From assembly GCA_002683195.1 (NCBI GenBank), contig NYSW01000098.1:1-25789 (forward strand): a stretch of 25,789 bases of DNA. Reading direction: 5' to 3'. The DNA comes from Phycisphaerae bacterium. Its GTDB lineage: Bacteria; Planctomycetota; Phycisphaerae; Phycisphaerales; SM1A02. Under the pieces are notes generated by a model. It worked only from the letters and a program-made list of their open reading frames with translations. It was not told the origin of the DNA and ran no database searches. Positions 16,737 through 25,749 of this stretch are shown here, one piece after another. The position numbers and the translations under genes were made by a program. Position 1 is the stretch's first letter. Every line of letters begins with the position of its first letter.

Positions 16737-18785
16737 TCATTCACCACGGGTGACCGAGAAGGTCACGGCGTGGGGGGGTCGACCCGGTTCCACCAGGCGA
16801 AGTTCGTGTCGACCGGGTGTCACGAGAAGTCTTGATCGATTCGCTGGTGCGCCGTCGAGGAAGAGTCGGGCGGACGGTCCGGCACGAACTTCCGGCGTGA
16901 CTTCCACCGTTCCAGCCTCCGCGATCAGGGTGCAGTCCGCGACCGGATGGAGGATGGCGGGTCCCGAATCCTCATCCACTCTTCCCATGGCGAATTCATC
17001 CTCGACCGCCCAGCGTCTCCAGGGGCGTGACGAACGAACCGTCGCCAGTCGAGGGTGCCGGAGAAGATCTTCCAGGATGGGAAGCGCGGCTTCGGATCCC
17101 AGCAACGAGGGGTCGGCACCACCATCGAATCTTCCAACCCAGACCACCGCGGTCCAACGCCGATTCCATCCGGCAGCGATCGCATCCCGGTGGCCACTGC
17201 TGGTTCCGGTTTTGGCGGCGAGAAATGGAAGCGCGGCCGAGACATCGGTCTCCGGTCCGGCCAGGCACCATTCGATCGCTGCACAAGTCGATTCATCAAA
17301 GACCCGGTGTTCGGAAACCGTGGCGTCGTCGTCGGCGCGGCGGATCAGGGTGAGTGGCCGATGCATGCCACCCCGGGCGAGGGTTGCGTACGCTTCCGCC
17401 AGTTCGATCGGTCGTACTTCGACGCCGCCCACCGCGATCGAAAGCCCGGAATGTTCCGCCGTCCCGATCGGGAGATCGATGCCGCAGCGCCGCAGCGTGG
17501 CGGCGACGACCGAAGGTGAAAGATCACGGGTCAGGAGGATCGCGGGGAGATTCCGGGAAGTTCGAAGTGCTTCCGAGGCTGGAATCGGTCCGAGATGCAT
17601 GCGGTCGATGTTCCGTGGCCGCCATCCGGAGAAATCAACCGCGGTGTCGTCGACGATGGAATCCGGCGAAAGTCCCTGGCGTTGAAACGCTTCGGCGTAC
17701 ACGAACGGTTTCAGTGCCGATCCCGGGGAACGAGCGGAAGTCGCTCCATTGACCGCACCATCCTGTGGGTCGCTGGGATCACTCGAACCAACGAGGGCCG
17801 CGATTTCCCCGCTGGCATGATCGACCAGGACCACCGCCACGTCGCAGGCTTCACCGATATCCACCGACCGTCGAGCGATCACCGATTCCGCGATTCTCTG
17901 GAGTTCGAGGTCGATCGTGGTTTCAATCGCCTGGCCCCGGCCTGCAGCGTCGATGGCCATCCAACCGACGTGTCGACGGTTGTCGGCCTGGTCGAGCCTC
18001 CGAATCGTGACCGGGGTCGCCGCCGCCCGGCGTCGTTCCGATTCCCCGATGATTCCGGCGGTCATCATGCGTTCCAGAACCACGGAACGCCGTTGCATCG
18101 CGGCTTGGGGATTCCTGTCGGGTCGGAAACGCTCGGGTGAATTCGGAAGACCGACCAGAAGGGCGGCCTCGGCGAGCGTGCAGTCTTGCGCGGGTTTTCC
18201 GAACCAGCCCCGACTCGCAGCCTCCACGCCGACCAGGTTTCCGCCGAACGGAGCGAGGTTCAACCAGCTCTCGAGTATCTCGTCCTTGTGGTGAACCGAT
18301 TCGATCTGCAGGGAACGGAAGGCTTCAATCGCCTTGCCGGTCAGGGTCCGCGGGTGACCGAGTTTCATGCCTGCGACCTGCATGGTGATGGTACTGGCGC
18401 CGCGTACCACTCGGCCCGCCACCAGATTGTCACGGACCGCGCCGAGGACGGCGGAGAAATCGATGCCGGCGTGTCGGTGGAATGAAGCATCTTCAACCGC
18501 GATGACCGCCGCGGGAATGATGGTTCCGAGGTCCTCGAACGCGACTGGAAGACGCCGCTGTTCGTCGGCCGCGACGACCGAGAGCAGCGGGTCACCATCG
18601 GCATCAAGCACCAGTCCACCGCTGGGACCCGGATGCAGGATGTCTTCCGGAAGCGGAAACGCGAACCACGCGAACACGAAGGCGGTGAACAGCAATGCCG
18701 TCGATCCGCTGCTGGTGATGCCGAGGGCGCAGGTGATTCGGGACCACCGGCTTCTCGAACATTCATTTTTCGGATCATCGTTCAT
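16737..18785 (-). CDS. pbpC: Penicillin-binding protein 1C (glycosyltransferase/transpeptidase)
   Basis: This bifunctional peptidoglycan synthase of 682 aa is anchored by an N-terminal helix (about 28-46) with its domains in the periplasm. The GT51 glycosyltransferase (about 55-230) shows EDASFHRHAG (catalytic Glu98), RGASTITMQ (128-136) and KDEILESWLN (second Glu at 169 or 172 region). The transpeptidase (about 285-580) has SALK (nucleophile Ser356, Lys359), SRN (410-412) and KTGT (525-528). The end (about 609-682) matches the PBP1C C-terminal domain (PGRHELRLV, HAVTFSV). The ATG at 18785 overlaps the stop of the alpha-2-macroglobulin gene in ATGA, with GGAG 11 bases upstream. The open frame runs further up to 19103, but those residues are Arg/His-rich, lie antisense-like over the end of the upstream gene in another frame, and have no family likeness. 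Order and orientation match E. coli yfhM-pbpC. Confidence 0.93.
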   Translation of the reverse strand: MNDDPKNECSRSRWSRITCALGITSSGSTALLFTAFVFAWFAFPLPEDILHPGPSGGLVLDADGDPLLSVVAADEQRRLPVAFEDLGTIIPAAVIAVEDASFHRHAGIDFSAVLGAVRDNLVAGRVVRGASTITMQVAGMKLGHPRTLTGKAIEAFRSLQIESVHHKDEILESWLNLAPFGGNLVGVEAASRGWFGKPAQDCTLAEAALLVGLPNSPERFRPDRNPQAAMQRRSVVLERMMTAGIIGESERRRAAATPVTIRRLDQADNRRHVGWMAIDAAGRGQAIETTIDLELQRIAESVIARRSVDIGEACDVAVVLVDHASGEIAALVGSSDPSDPQDGAVNGATSARSPGSALKPFVYAEAFQRQGLSPDSIVDDTAVDFSGWRPRNIDRMHLGPIPASEALRTSRNLPAILLTRDLSPSVVAATLRRCGIDLPIGTAEHSGLSIAVGGVEVRPIELAEAYATLARGGMHRPLTLIRRADDDATVSEHRVFDESTCAAIEWCLAGPETDVSAALPFLAAKTGTSSGHRDAIAAGWNRRWTAVVWVGRFDGGADPSLLGSEAALPILEDLLRHPRLATVRSSRPWRRWAVEDEFAMGRVDEDSGPAILHPVADCTLIAEAGTVEVTPEVRAGPSARLFLDGAPANRSRLLVTPGRHELRLVEPGRPPHAVTFSVTRGE

Positions 18786-21700
18786 TCGAATGCGATCTCC
18801 ATCGAATGCTGCGGGAGCTGTGACCATACGGTCGACTCGTACATCGATTCGGCGCGGGTTCCCGGGACGACCCACTCGCCGGGAACGATCGCTCGCATGG
18901 CGTATCGAAGGCGTTGAGTTTTCCGGGTGAAGGTGTCGAAGGCAAGGAGCCGGTCGTCTCGAAACTCGATTCGATCGATGGCGTCGAAGGTCGTGTCGTT
19001 GGTCGCCGAGGTCACGAGTTGAGGCAGTTCGAATTCCATGCCTCCGGGAAGGACCTCGACCATGGCCACGTGAGGCACGTCTCGACCGAGGGTGGAACTC
19101 CATTCGAGCTCAACGATCACCACCTGCCCCGCGGCGATTTCGGATCCGACCTCGATCGGTCTTCCCACGGCATCGAGCCATCGCCGACTCACTTTGAGGC
19201 CGCGATGATCCGGCTCCTCCAGTCCGCTTTCCTTCGGGAATCCGGAGGTGGTGACCACCACGCTGAACGAACCATCGCCATCGGAGGCGATGCGCTCGGC
19301 GACCTGCGCAGCGCCGGGTCGAGCAGGAGTCGGAACGATGACTCGGTGCAGGTCGGCACCGCCCGGGTAGACCAGCCGTTCTCCCGCGATTTCGATCGAT
19401 CCTCGGACGTCATCGGTCGGTGGATTCCGCTTTCCCCAGGAGACGAGGGCGTCGACCGCCGCGGCATTTTCATAGGTGGTGCGCCAGCCCTTGTCGCCTC
19501 GTCGTGCGACCAGGTTTTCGTGGAGCACGGGAATGATCTCCGCCTCCGGAGCCTCTTTCAGGGCGACGGAGAGCGCGATGGCGATCTGGGTGGCGTCGGA
19601 GGTGAAGACTCCGGATTGACGAGGGGTGAGGGGTGGTGGCGGTGAAAGGGAATCGATCAGTTCGCGGCTGTCCCGGGTCCGGCCGACCGCGCTCAGGGCG
19701 GCGGCGAGATGCGCTCGGTCATCCAGACGAAGGTTTTCGCGTTCGATGAAGAGGCGTTCGATCAGGGCGGGATCCGGACGTCCGGCCTGGGCGAGGACTC
19801 GAGCCGCCATCGCGGCGATCGACCGGTCCAGATCGGAGCGTCGAGCGATCATCGTGGTGGCGTCGATCAGTCCGGGCAGGAAGTCGTTGGGCGCTCGAAC
19901 CCCGAGATCGAGTGCCCGTTGGGTGATCAAGGCGGTACGGATCGTCAGCCATTGATCCCCCCCCATGGAACGCCAGTACGGGATCCGACCGTCCGATCGT
20001 TGAGTGGTCCAGAGGCGGCTGAGTCCGTTGGCCGCGAGGTCGAGACAGGCATCGCTCCGGCGGCTGCCCGCGACCGACGGAGCGCGGGCGGCGGCCAGGA
20101 GCCCCGAAACCCGACTTCCGATCTGCTCTCCGCAACCGTATGGATAGTCGATGAGATCTTCGACCACGGGGGCGAGATCGATCTGCGGGGAGCTGCCGGC
20201 GATGATTTCGATGCGACCGTCGAAGAACTCGAGGGCTCGATCGCGTTCGATGGAGACACTTTCTCCTCGGGGCACCAGAAATCGACGGGTCTCGGACATG
20301 CGGGGAAACGGAGGTCGGACCGCGATCGTCCATTCCAGGTCGGTACCGGGGGATCCGTCGGTTGGAATGGCGCGAAGCAGAACGGGTGTGTGACCGACAC
20401 CGGTCGCCTCGAGTTCGATCTGGAACAATGTTTCGCTGTCCGCGGGGAGGCTCACGGTCTGGGGATGGGGCATCACGGTGAGTCCGTCGCCGGTCTCGAT
20501 CCGGATCTCCACCGTTTGATCAAGGGTCGTGTTGTTCCGGATCGTCGTCGGCACCTTCATTCGATCGCCGGGCGCGGCGGCCCGGGGGAATGCCGCCACG
20601 ATCTGGATCGGAGATACCAGACCGATCTTCTGTTCCACCGCGCCGTATCGATCGCCATCGGCGACCACGGCCATCACCCGCAGGGCACCATCGAGTTCCG
20701 GCATGGTCAGATCGACGTCGATCATGCCGTCGGGGCCGACGGTTTCAAAGGCCCGCCAGATCACCCGGGTCTCGGGGATTCGAACGGGGATCGGTTCTCG
20801 AAGCCGGCTGGCGGCATCACCTCCGATGCGATCGGTGCCCACGGGTCGAGTGACGTCTTCGATGAGATCTTCGAGCGTCGACATCGAATTCACCATTCTT
20901 CGTCGGTCACGAAGGAAATTCCCGGCCGGATCGGGGGCTCGAAATCCAGTGGCCAGGAGCGCTCCTTCCTCCACCGCCCAGATTCTGGCCATGGCCTGAG
21001 GGCTGGCGTCGGGAACCGCGACGGTCACTCGAACCACTTCACCTGGACGGGCGGCGTCCGAGGCGAGGATCGAAGGTTGAATTCGATGCGGCGAATCATC
21101 GACGGTGAGGCGGGCGGCGCCGCGGGCGACTACTGCCTGCCACTGTTGGCGGGTGGGATCCACGGCACGAACGAGGGTGGCGGCGACGAAGCAGGTGTCC
21201 CGAACCGAAGGGGGAATCAAGAGGTCGATCTTCACTCCGTCACCTTCGACCTCGACCACATGAACCTGATGAATTCGGTCGGTCTCCACCGTGATCAAGG
21301 CGGTCCCGGGAAACGGGGTCCGGATCAGAACCGGCATGGTCTCATCCGGCCGGATCGTGTCATGGTCGGGCAGGAGTTCCACGCGGTCGGGACGCTCGAG
21401 GGCCAGACGTCCTTCCGATCGCCACTTGCTCACGTGGAAGTCGGTGCTGGTGACCACCGCTGGAAGGTCGGTCGATTCTTCGAGCTTCGCGACCAGTCGG
21501 TAGGCGCCGTCGGGAAGCGCATCGATCTGGAAACGTCGGATCGATCCTTCCTCCTGGGGAAGTTCCCTCACTTCCAGATTGGTCACCGGCGTGGTCGTTT
21601 CCCTCGACTTCCAGGTCTGGACCCCACGTCCGTACTCCTCGGTTCGATACCACTGGTTGTCGACCGCCAACAATTCAAAGGTCGGTTCTCCCTGAATGCT

Positions 21701-24160
21701 TCCGGTACCGCCCAGGATTTCAATCACATCCACGTCGATCGGCGCATCGGACCCATGGACGCGGCCTCCGGGCACTCGAATTCCCAGGTGACGGACCATG
21801 TTGTCGAACGTCTCGCGGACGGTGCTGCTGGTTGATCTTCCGCCGGGTTCCCGAATCGATGCGACCGAGACCAGGCTCCAGTTGGCGCGGATGATCGGCG
21901 GGTCGATTTCGATGCGGGCCTGGCCGTTCTCGTCGGTCTGGACTTTCTGCTCGGTGGCGATCTTCGCGGTTTTGGTGGTGGGCTCGAATCGGAAGTCAGG
22001 GAATGCACTGTTGCGGTACCGAACCGGACGGAGCTGGTTGGTGATGGTTCCGTCGAGACCGGCGGCCGGAGCGCCGTGAAGATAGGACGCGGTCACGCTG
22101 ATTTCGAGTGGATCCTGGGCGGTCAGCACCGAAGGCGATTCGGGTACCACCGCCTCGGTCGCCACCTCGAGCCGGACCGGAAGGAACGGCATGATTCGAC
22201 ACTCGATTCGACTGATTTCATCGTCGGATCCGGGAAGTCGGCAACTGGCGATCCAGATTCCGGTCGGATCATCCGGGGCGGTGGGGACTTCAACGGAGAA
22301 CGTTCCCTGAGCCGGATCGGTCAAGACCTCTTTCGTCTGCATGACCCGTTCGTCCGGTCGAATCCAACGCACCTCGATCGGCGTGGTCTCGGGGACCGTG
22401 CCCGTGACGGTACGGAGGATCCCCGAAAGATGAACGGTCTCACCGGGTCGGTGGATGCCTCGATCCGCATGCAGTGCGATATCCATCGGACCGGTCCACG
22501 CCGCGCCGGCGAGAGATCGATCTTCGATGCCGCGAGCGAGCTTCGTCCGAGCGAAGATGACGTCGTCACCTCGGGTCGCGGTCACCACGCGACAGGGATC
22601 ACCGTCGATCGGAAGTCGAGCGACGCCGTCGGAGTCCGAGATCGCGGTGGCGACGGCGGTGATGTTGGGGGCCCAGGCGACCAGTTTCGCACCTTCGACC
22701 GGCCGTCCGCTCGAAACCGAAGTGACCCACGCGAGGATTTCATCGCTGGTGATCTGGAGATCGATCGCGAGGTCGCTCACCAGAACGATGGCCCGATCAC
22801 CATTCCAGCGGTTTTCGCCGGGAGTGACGTTCAATCGGTAGAGGCCTGGACGTCGCTCGATCATCGACCCGAGTTCGATGTCGGTTTCCGTAGTGCTCGA
22901 ATCGCTGTTTTCCAGCGGGACGATGTCGTCGAAGATCTCGTCGCCGACGCGAGGGAGTGATCGTCCGCCGACCACTTCGGCGAGCACCATCGGCAGATGT
23001 TCATCCACCAATCGATGGACTTCGAGACGGACCTCGTCGTATCCCGAATGACGAATCGGAACCTTCAAGCCGCCGGAGGGCATCAACTGGCCGTCCGGCA
23101 TCGGAAGCGAAACCGTCCGTCGCGGTGGGGGAGTGGTCACGGTTCGTACGATCGGCGTCTGAAGCAGTGATCGATCTATCGCGAGGAGCGGCGGCTCGAT
23201 CCGGACGGCGTAGGTTCGATTCGATCGGTAGTCGGCCCGGGCGACCATGTCGTTTCCGTCGATCTTCCAACGAATGGGGCCCGGGTCCGGGGTGATCGTG
23301 GCGGTTGGGAGTATCTGAGTGGGATCCAGACGACGATCGAAATGGATTCGGATCTCTCGATTCGAAGCCGATCCCCAGCGGTTCGTGGCCGACGCCCGGA
23401 GATCGACGAGGTTGCCCGCGATTTGAAAACGGCGTCTGACCTCCTGGCCCAATTCCAGACGCCCGTCATGACCGGTGAGTCCGGAGTCGATCAGGATCCC
23501 GACCGTGGATCCCGGTCGAACCGGGACTTCGATGGAATGATGTGATTCGAGACGATCTCGCAGTGGTGTGGGTCCGGCCACGGTTCCATCGACCGAGATG
23601 GTGGTCGCAGCGATCAGGGCCGAACGAAGCACCGGCTGGTTGAATGTGAAATGGAATCGTGCCAGTCGCCGTTCACCGGCATCAGCACCCTCGCTCGCAT
23701 TCCCGACATCGGCGAGTCGGAGGTGATCAAGCTCCATCGGTCGATATCGCAGGTTCGGCAGGGTGTCGTCGTCGAATTCGTACTTCCGGAACATCGGATG
23801 GGCACTCGCCAGCGCAACCCGATAGATGCGACCGGCGGGTGGAGGATCCACCGGCTCGAATGCGAGGGCATCGGTCCCGTCGATTCGCCAGGTGCCCGTG
23901 ATCGAGGGTTCGATCCGGAACGGTGACCGTTCTAGATTCGATCCGACCTGATCTTCTGTGTAGATGTCCCGGTCCAGGCGAATTTGAAGCACCCCGGACC
24001 GTTCAAGTTCGATGGCGGACGAGGCCTCGATCACCCGTACCAGGCCGGGTTCGGGTCGTTGGACGAGTTCCGAACTCACCCAGATCCCCAGATTGAAGAT
24101 CGTGAAGAAGGAGAGTCCGATCCAGAGGCGAACCGCGGCTGCGGGTGATGCGGTGGACAT
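18782..24160 (-). CDS. Bacterial alpha-2-macroglobulin (protease trap, YfhM type)
   Basis: The product is 1792 aa from ATG 24160, which has AAAGGG at 24170-24175, 9 bases away; E. coli YfhM has about 1650. An N-terminal hydrophobic helix (about 10-28, LWIGLSFFTIFNLGIWV) serves as signal or anchor; no lipobox Cys follows, unlike the E. coli lipoprotein. Macroglobulin-like domains fill the first half; the A2M_N stretch is near 559-650 (DIALHADRGIHRPGETVHLS). The central A2M domain begins near 1131 (VIWRAFETVGPDG, then MPELDGALRVMAVVADGDRY). The thioester motif YGCGEQ has Cys1343 and Gln1346, followed by the alpha-helical thioester domain and a C-terminal receptor-binding-like domain. In this family a protease cleaves a bait region, the thioester binds it covalently and the trap closes. 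It is the first gene of an operon with pbpC and likely protects the periplasm where PBP1C repairs the wall. A start at 24220 would put 20 polar residues before the helix. The 216 bases upstream hold no gene. Confidence 0.93.
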   Translation of the reverse strand: MSTASPAAAVRLWIGLSFFTIFNLGIWVSSELVQRPEPGLVRVIEASSAIELERSGVLQIRLDRDIYTEDQVGSNLERSPFRIEPSITGTWRIDGTDALAFEPVDPPPAGRIYRVALASAHPMFRKYEFDDDTLPNLRYRPMELDHLRLADVGNASEGADAGERRLARFHFTFNQPVLRSALIAATTISVDGTVAGPTPLRDRLESHHSIEVPVRPGSTVGILIDSGLTGHDGRLELGQEVRRRFQIAGNLVDLRASATNRWGSASNREIRIHFDRRLDPTQILPTATITPDPGPIRWKIDGNDMVARADYRSNRTYAVRIEPPLLAIDRSLLQTPIVRTVTTPPPRRTVSLPMPDGQLMPSGGLKVPIRHSGYDEVRLEVHRLVDEHLPMVLAEVVGGRSLPRVGDEIFDDIVPLENSDSSTTETDIELGSMIERRPGLYRLNVTPGENRWNGDRAIVLVSDLAIDLQITSDEILAWVTSVSSGRPVEGAKLVAWAPNITAVATAISDSDGVARLPIDGDPCRVVTATRGDDVIFARTKLARGIEDRSLAGAAWTGPMDIALHADRGIHRPGETVHLSGILRTVTGTVPETTPIEVRWIRPDERVMQTKEVLTDPAQGTFSVEVPTAPDDPTGIWIASCRLPGSDDEISRIECRIMPFLPVRLEVATEAVVPESPSVLTAQDPLEISVTASYLHGAPAAGLDGTITNQLRPVRYRNSAFPDFRFEPTTKTAKIATEQKVQTDENGQARIEIDPPIIRANWSLVSVASIREPGGRSTSSTVRETFDNMVRHLGIRVPGGRVHGSDAPIDVDVIEILGGTGSIQGEPTFELLAVDNQWYRTEEYGRGVQTWKSRETTTPVTNLEVRELPQEEGSIRRFQIDALPDGAYRLVAKLEESTDLPAVVTSTDFHVSKWRSEGRLALERPDRVELLPDHDTIRPDETMPVLIRTPFPGTALITVETDRIHQVHVVEVEGDGVKIDLLIPPSVRDTCFVAATLVRAVDPTRQQWQAVVARGAARLTVDDSPHRIQPSILASDAARPGEVVRVTVAVPDASPQAMARIWAVEEGALLATGFRAPDPAGNFLRDRRRMVNSMSTLEDLIEDVTRPVGTDRIGGDAASRLREPIPVRIPETRVIWRAFETVGPDGMIDVDLTMPELDGALRVMAVVADGDRYGAVEQKIGLVSPIQIVAAFPRAAAPGDRMKVPTTIRNNTTLDQTVEIRIETGDGLTVMPHPQTVSLPADSETLFQIELEATGVGHTPVLLRAIPTDGSPGTDLEWTIAVRPPFPRMSETRRFLVPRGESVSIERDRALEFFDGRIEIIAGSSPQIDLAPVVEDLIDYPYGCGEQIGSRVSGLLAAARAPSVAGSRRSDACLDLAANGLSRLWTTQRSDGRIPYWRSMGGDQWLTIRTALITQRALDLGVRAPNDFLPGLIDATTMIARRSDLDRSIAAMAARVLAQAGRPDPALIERLFIERENLRLDDRAHLAAALSAVGRTRDSRELIDSLSPPPPLTPRQSGVFTSDATQIAIALSVALKEAPEAEIIPVLHENLVARRGDKGWRTTYENAAAVDALVSWGKRNPPTDDVRGSIEIAGERLVYPGGADLHRVIVPTPARPGAAQVAERIASDGDGSFSVVVTTSGFPKESGLEEPDHRGLKVSRRWLDAVGRPIEVGSEIAAGQVVIVELEWSSTLGRDVPHVAMVEVLPGGMEFELPQLVTSATNDTTFDAIDRIEFRDDRLLAFDTFTRKTQRLRYAMRAIVPGEWVVPGTRAESMYESTVWSQLPQHSMEIAFE

Positions 24161-24376
24161 GTGTGAAAACCCTTTCGGAGGCGTTGGCCTCTCCTGATCG
24201 AACCGACTCCGAGCTGACACCTCGGGCGATCACCGACTTCCATGGTCTGGGAGTGGATCGGATCGATGCCCCAGCAGCGCTCCGCCCTTCAACTCATGCG
24301 AAAAGGCCGCTCCGGAGGCGTAGGCACATCTCAGGTTTTGGAGAATTGCCCCAGATCGGGCTCCGCTCGGTCTGGT

Positions 24377-24736
24377 TCAGATCCAGGTGCCGGTGGTCGT
24401 CTTGTCGCTGGTTTCAGCGTCGCCGGTGTTCACCAGGCCGGCGGGTTCGACCATCATCACCGAGCATTCCTGCTCCGCGACCGGTCGATGCTCGACCCCC
24501 CGGGGGACGACCAGCATCTGGCCCTCCTGCAGCTCGACCGAACGATCTCGGAACTCCATCGTGAACGAGCCCTTCAGCACCAGGAACATCTCATCCTCGT
24601 CGGGATGACGATGCCAGTCGAAGGCCCCGATGAACTTCGCGAGCTTCACCTCCTGGCCGTTGAGGGCCGCGACGATCCGCGGGGACCAGTGGTCGGAGAA
24701 CAGGGCGAGCTTGTCCGAAAGATCGATGGCGTCCAT
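24377..24736 (-). CDS. Small cupin-domain protein
   Basis: The product is 119 aa and one cupin fold. Cupin motif 1 is HRHPDEDE with His42, His44 and Glu49 as likely metal ligands, and the following Gly56; motif 2 is GQMLVVPRGVEH with Gly80 and His83. It starts MDAIDLSDKLALFSDHWSPR and carries KLAKFIGAFDWHRH, the pattern of a widespread family of short single-domain cupins without a settled reaction. The fold suggests metal-dependent chemistry or small-molecule sensing; the substrate is unknown. No signal peptide, so cytosolic. ATG 24736 lies 25 bases after the stop of the lectin-domain gene, so the two are probably co-transcribed although one product is secreted and the other not. The frame is open upstream to 25153 but only as a shadow of that gene. 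A copy of its first codons occurs at the right window edge. Confidence 0.88.
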   Translation of the reverse strand: MDAIDLSDKLALFSDHWSPRIVAALNGQEVKLAKFIGAFDWHRHPDEDEMFLVLKGSFTMEFRDRSVELQEGQMLVVPRGVEHRPVAEQECSVMMVEPAGLVNTGDAETSDKTTTGTWI

Positions 24737-24761
24737 ACCGCGAGGGTATCGCCGGTGGGGT

Positions 24762-25583
24762 TCAGGGGCAGTCGGGCTCGCCGCAGGCGCCCCAGAGCGC
24801 CAGGAGGAGACCGAGGTCACCCGCCCGAACGTCGCCGCTGCCGTCGAGGTCGGTTTCGGGACGGTCGCCTCCGTCGGTCCCCCAGGCTGCCAGGAGGAGA
24901 CCGAGGTCCTTGGCGTCGACCAGATCGTCGTCGTTGAAGTCGCCCGGGCACCGGCAGCAGTCGGGCACCCCGTCCAGGTCGTCGTCCGTGAGTGAGCCAT
25001 CGAGGATCTGCCCGTAGTCGACGATGCCGTCGTCGTTGCAGTCGGCGGACCACTCGATGATCCAGCCGAGATCGCCTGAAGCAGCGCAGCTTTCCGAGTT
25101 GTCATGCCATCCCGCGAATGCGCCCGTATGAGCACTGGCGTAGATGACCACATGAGTCTCGTCGACTCCGTCGTTCGGCTGGTTGTTGTAGGGGGACCAA
25201 GCCGTGTAGTTCCAGGGTTCGCCGGTGATCCAATTCCAGCCGGAATCGGGTGAAGGAGCGTCCTTGTCCTGGAAGGCCCCGAGACGACCGACGGAATACG
25301 CGCCGTTGTAGGCGGGGATCAATACATCGACGAATGCGTTTTCACCGTCGGAGTGGATGGTGGCCAGAGAGGCACCGAGTTCGTTGGCCCGGCGTTCCGA
25401 ATTCTCGATGCACTCTCCCGGAAGGAGGACGAACTGATACCAGTGTCCATTTCCTCCGTTCTTCATTCTCCACTGGACGGCGTCCTGCGCGTGAGCGACC
25501 AGCGCGGGCAGGGCGACCGCGGCCGTCGCGGCGGCGAGGGTCAGAGTGCGGGTGACAGCGGTGCGGGTGTGCATCCGGGGCAT
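24762..25583 (-). CDS. Secreted C-type lectin-domain protein with calcium repeats and dockerin pair
   Basis: The product is 273 aa from ATG 25583, with GGAG 10 bases upstream. The signal peptide is about 1-32 (ALPALVAHA, then Q). A C-type lectin-like domain spans about 36-178: WYQFVLLPGECIENSERRAN, LGASLATIHSDGENAFV, WNWITGEPWNYTAW, NNQPND (134-138) and GWHDNSESCAASGDLGWIIEW. QPN and WHD occupy the places of the calcium/sugar-binding EPN or QPD and WND motifs, so sugar binding is plausible but not certain. Next come a DCNDDGIVDYGQI...DLDGVPDC calcium repeat (181-210) and a dockerin-like pair (213-265; GDFNDDDLVDAKDLGLLLAA, TDLDGSGDVRAGDLGLLLAL), ending WGACGEPDCP. It is probably a surface adhesin or recognition protein. 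Longer in-frame starts up to 25667 would put charged residues ahead of the signal peptide and are less likely. It precedes the cupin gene. Confidence 0.88.
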   Translation of the reverse strand: MPRMHTRTAVTRTLTLAAATAAVALPALVAHAQDAVQWRMKNGGNGHWYQFVLLPGECIENSERRANELGASLATIHSDGENAFVDVLIPAYNGAYSVGRLGAFQDKDAPSPDSGWNWITGEPWNYTAWSPYNNQPNDGVDETHVVIYASAHTGAFAGWHDNSESCAASGDLGWIIEWSADCNDDGIVDYGQILDGSLTDDDLDGVPDCCRCPGDFNDDDLVDAKDLGLLLAAWGTDGGDRPETDLDGSGDVRAGDLGLLLALWGACGEPDCP

Positions 25584-25657
25584 GGGCACAGGGCTCCGTC
25601 GGTGGTGCGCATAGGAATCCCCGGAAACTCGATGTCGTACGAACTCGATTCTAAAGA

Positions 25658-25695
25658 CCGCCCCCACAGGCTCCTAGTGGAATCGGCGGGGGCGG
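25658..25695 (-). terminator. Possible hairpin terminator upstream of the lectin-domain gene
   Basis: CCGCCCCC (25658-25665) and GGGGGCGG (25688-25695) form an 8-bp GC stem with a 22-base loop. On the minus strand it is followed by TCTTTA, a weak T-rich tail. It could end transcription of the broken cupin copy before the lectin gene begins. Confidence 0.4.
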
Positions 25696-25701
25696 CGGTG
25701 T

Positions 25702-25725
25702 TTGGCGGATTGGCGGATTGGCGGA
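25702..25725. repeat. Three tandem copies of an 8-bp repeat (TTGGCGGA)
   Basis: TTGGCGGA is repeated three times without a gap at 25702-25709, 25710-25717 and 25718-25725, followed by a partial copy AAATGGCGGG. It lies between the hairpin and the cupin-like fragment. Confidence 0.9.
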
Positions 25726-25749
25726 AAATGGCGGGAACGAGCGGACAGA

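Noticed and set aside
18786..19103. 106-residue N-terminal extension of PBP1C
   Set aside because: The extra residues are Arg/His/Ser-rich, overlap the coding end of the alpha-2-macroglobulin gene in another frame, and the ATGA start at 18785 gives a normal membrane anchor.
19709..21835. 708-aa open frame on the plus strand inside the alpha-2-macroglobulin gene
   Set aside because: It lies wholly antisense to a clear gene, has no family motif, and its Gly/Asp/Arg/His-rich content is what the opposite strand of a GC-rich coding gene yields.
24737..25153. Upstream extension of the cupin gene
   Set aside because: This part is a Thr/Ser-rich shadow of the lectin-domain gene; the ATG at 24736 starts the family-typical N-terminus.
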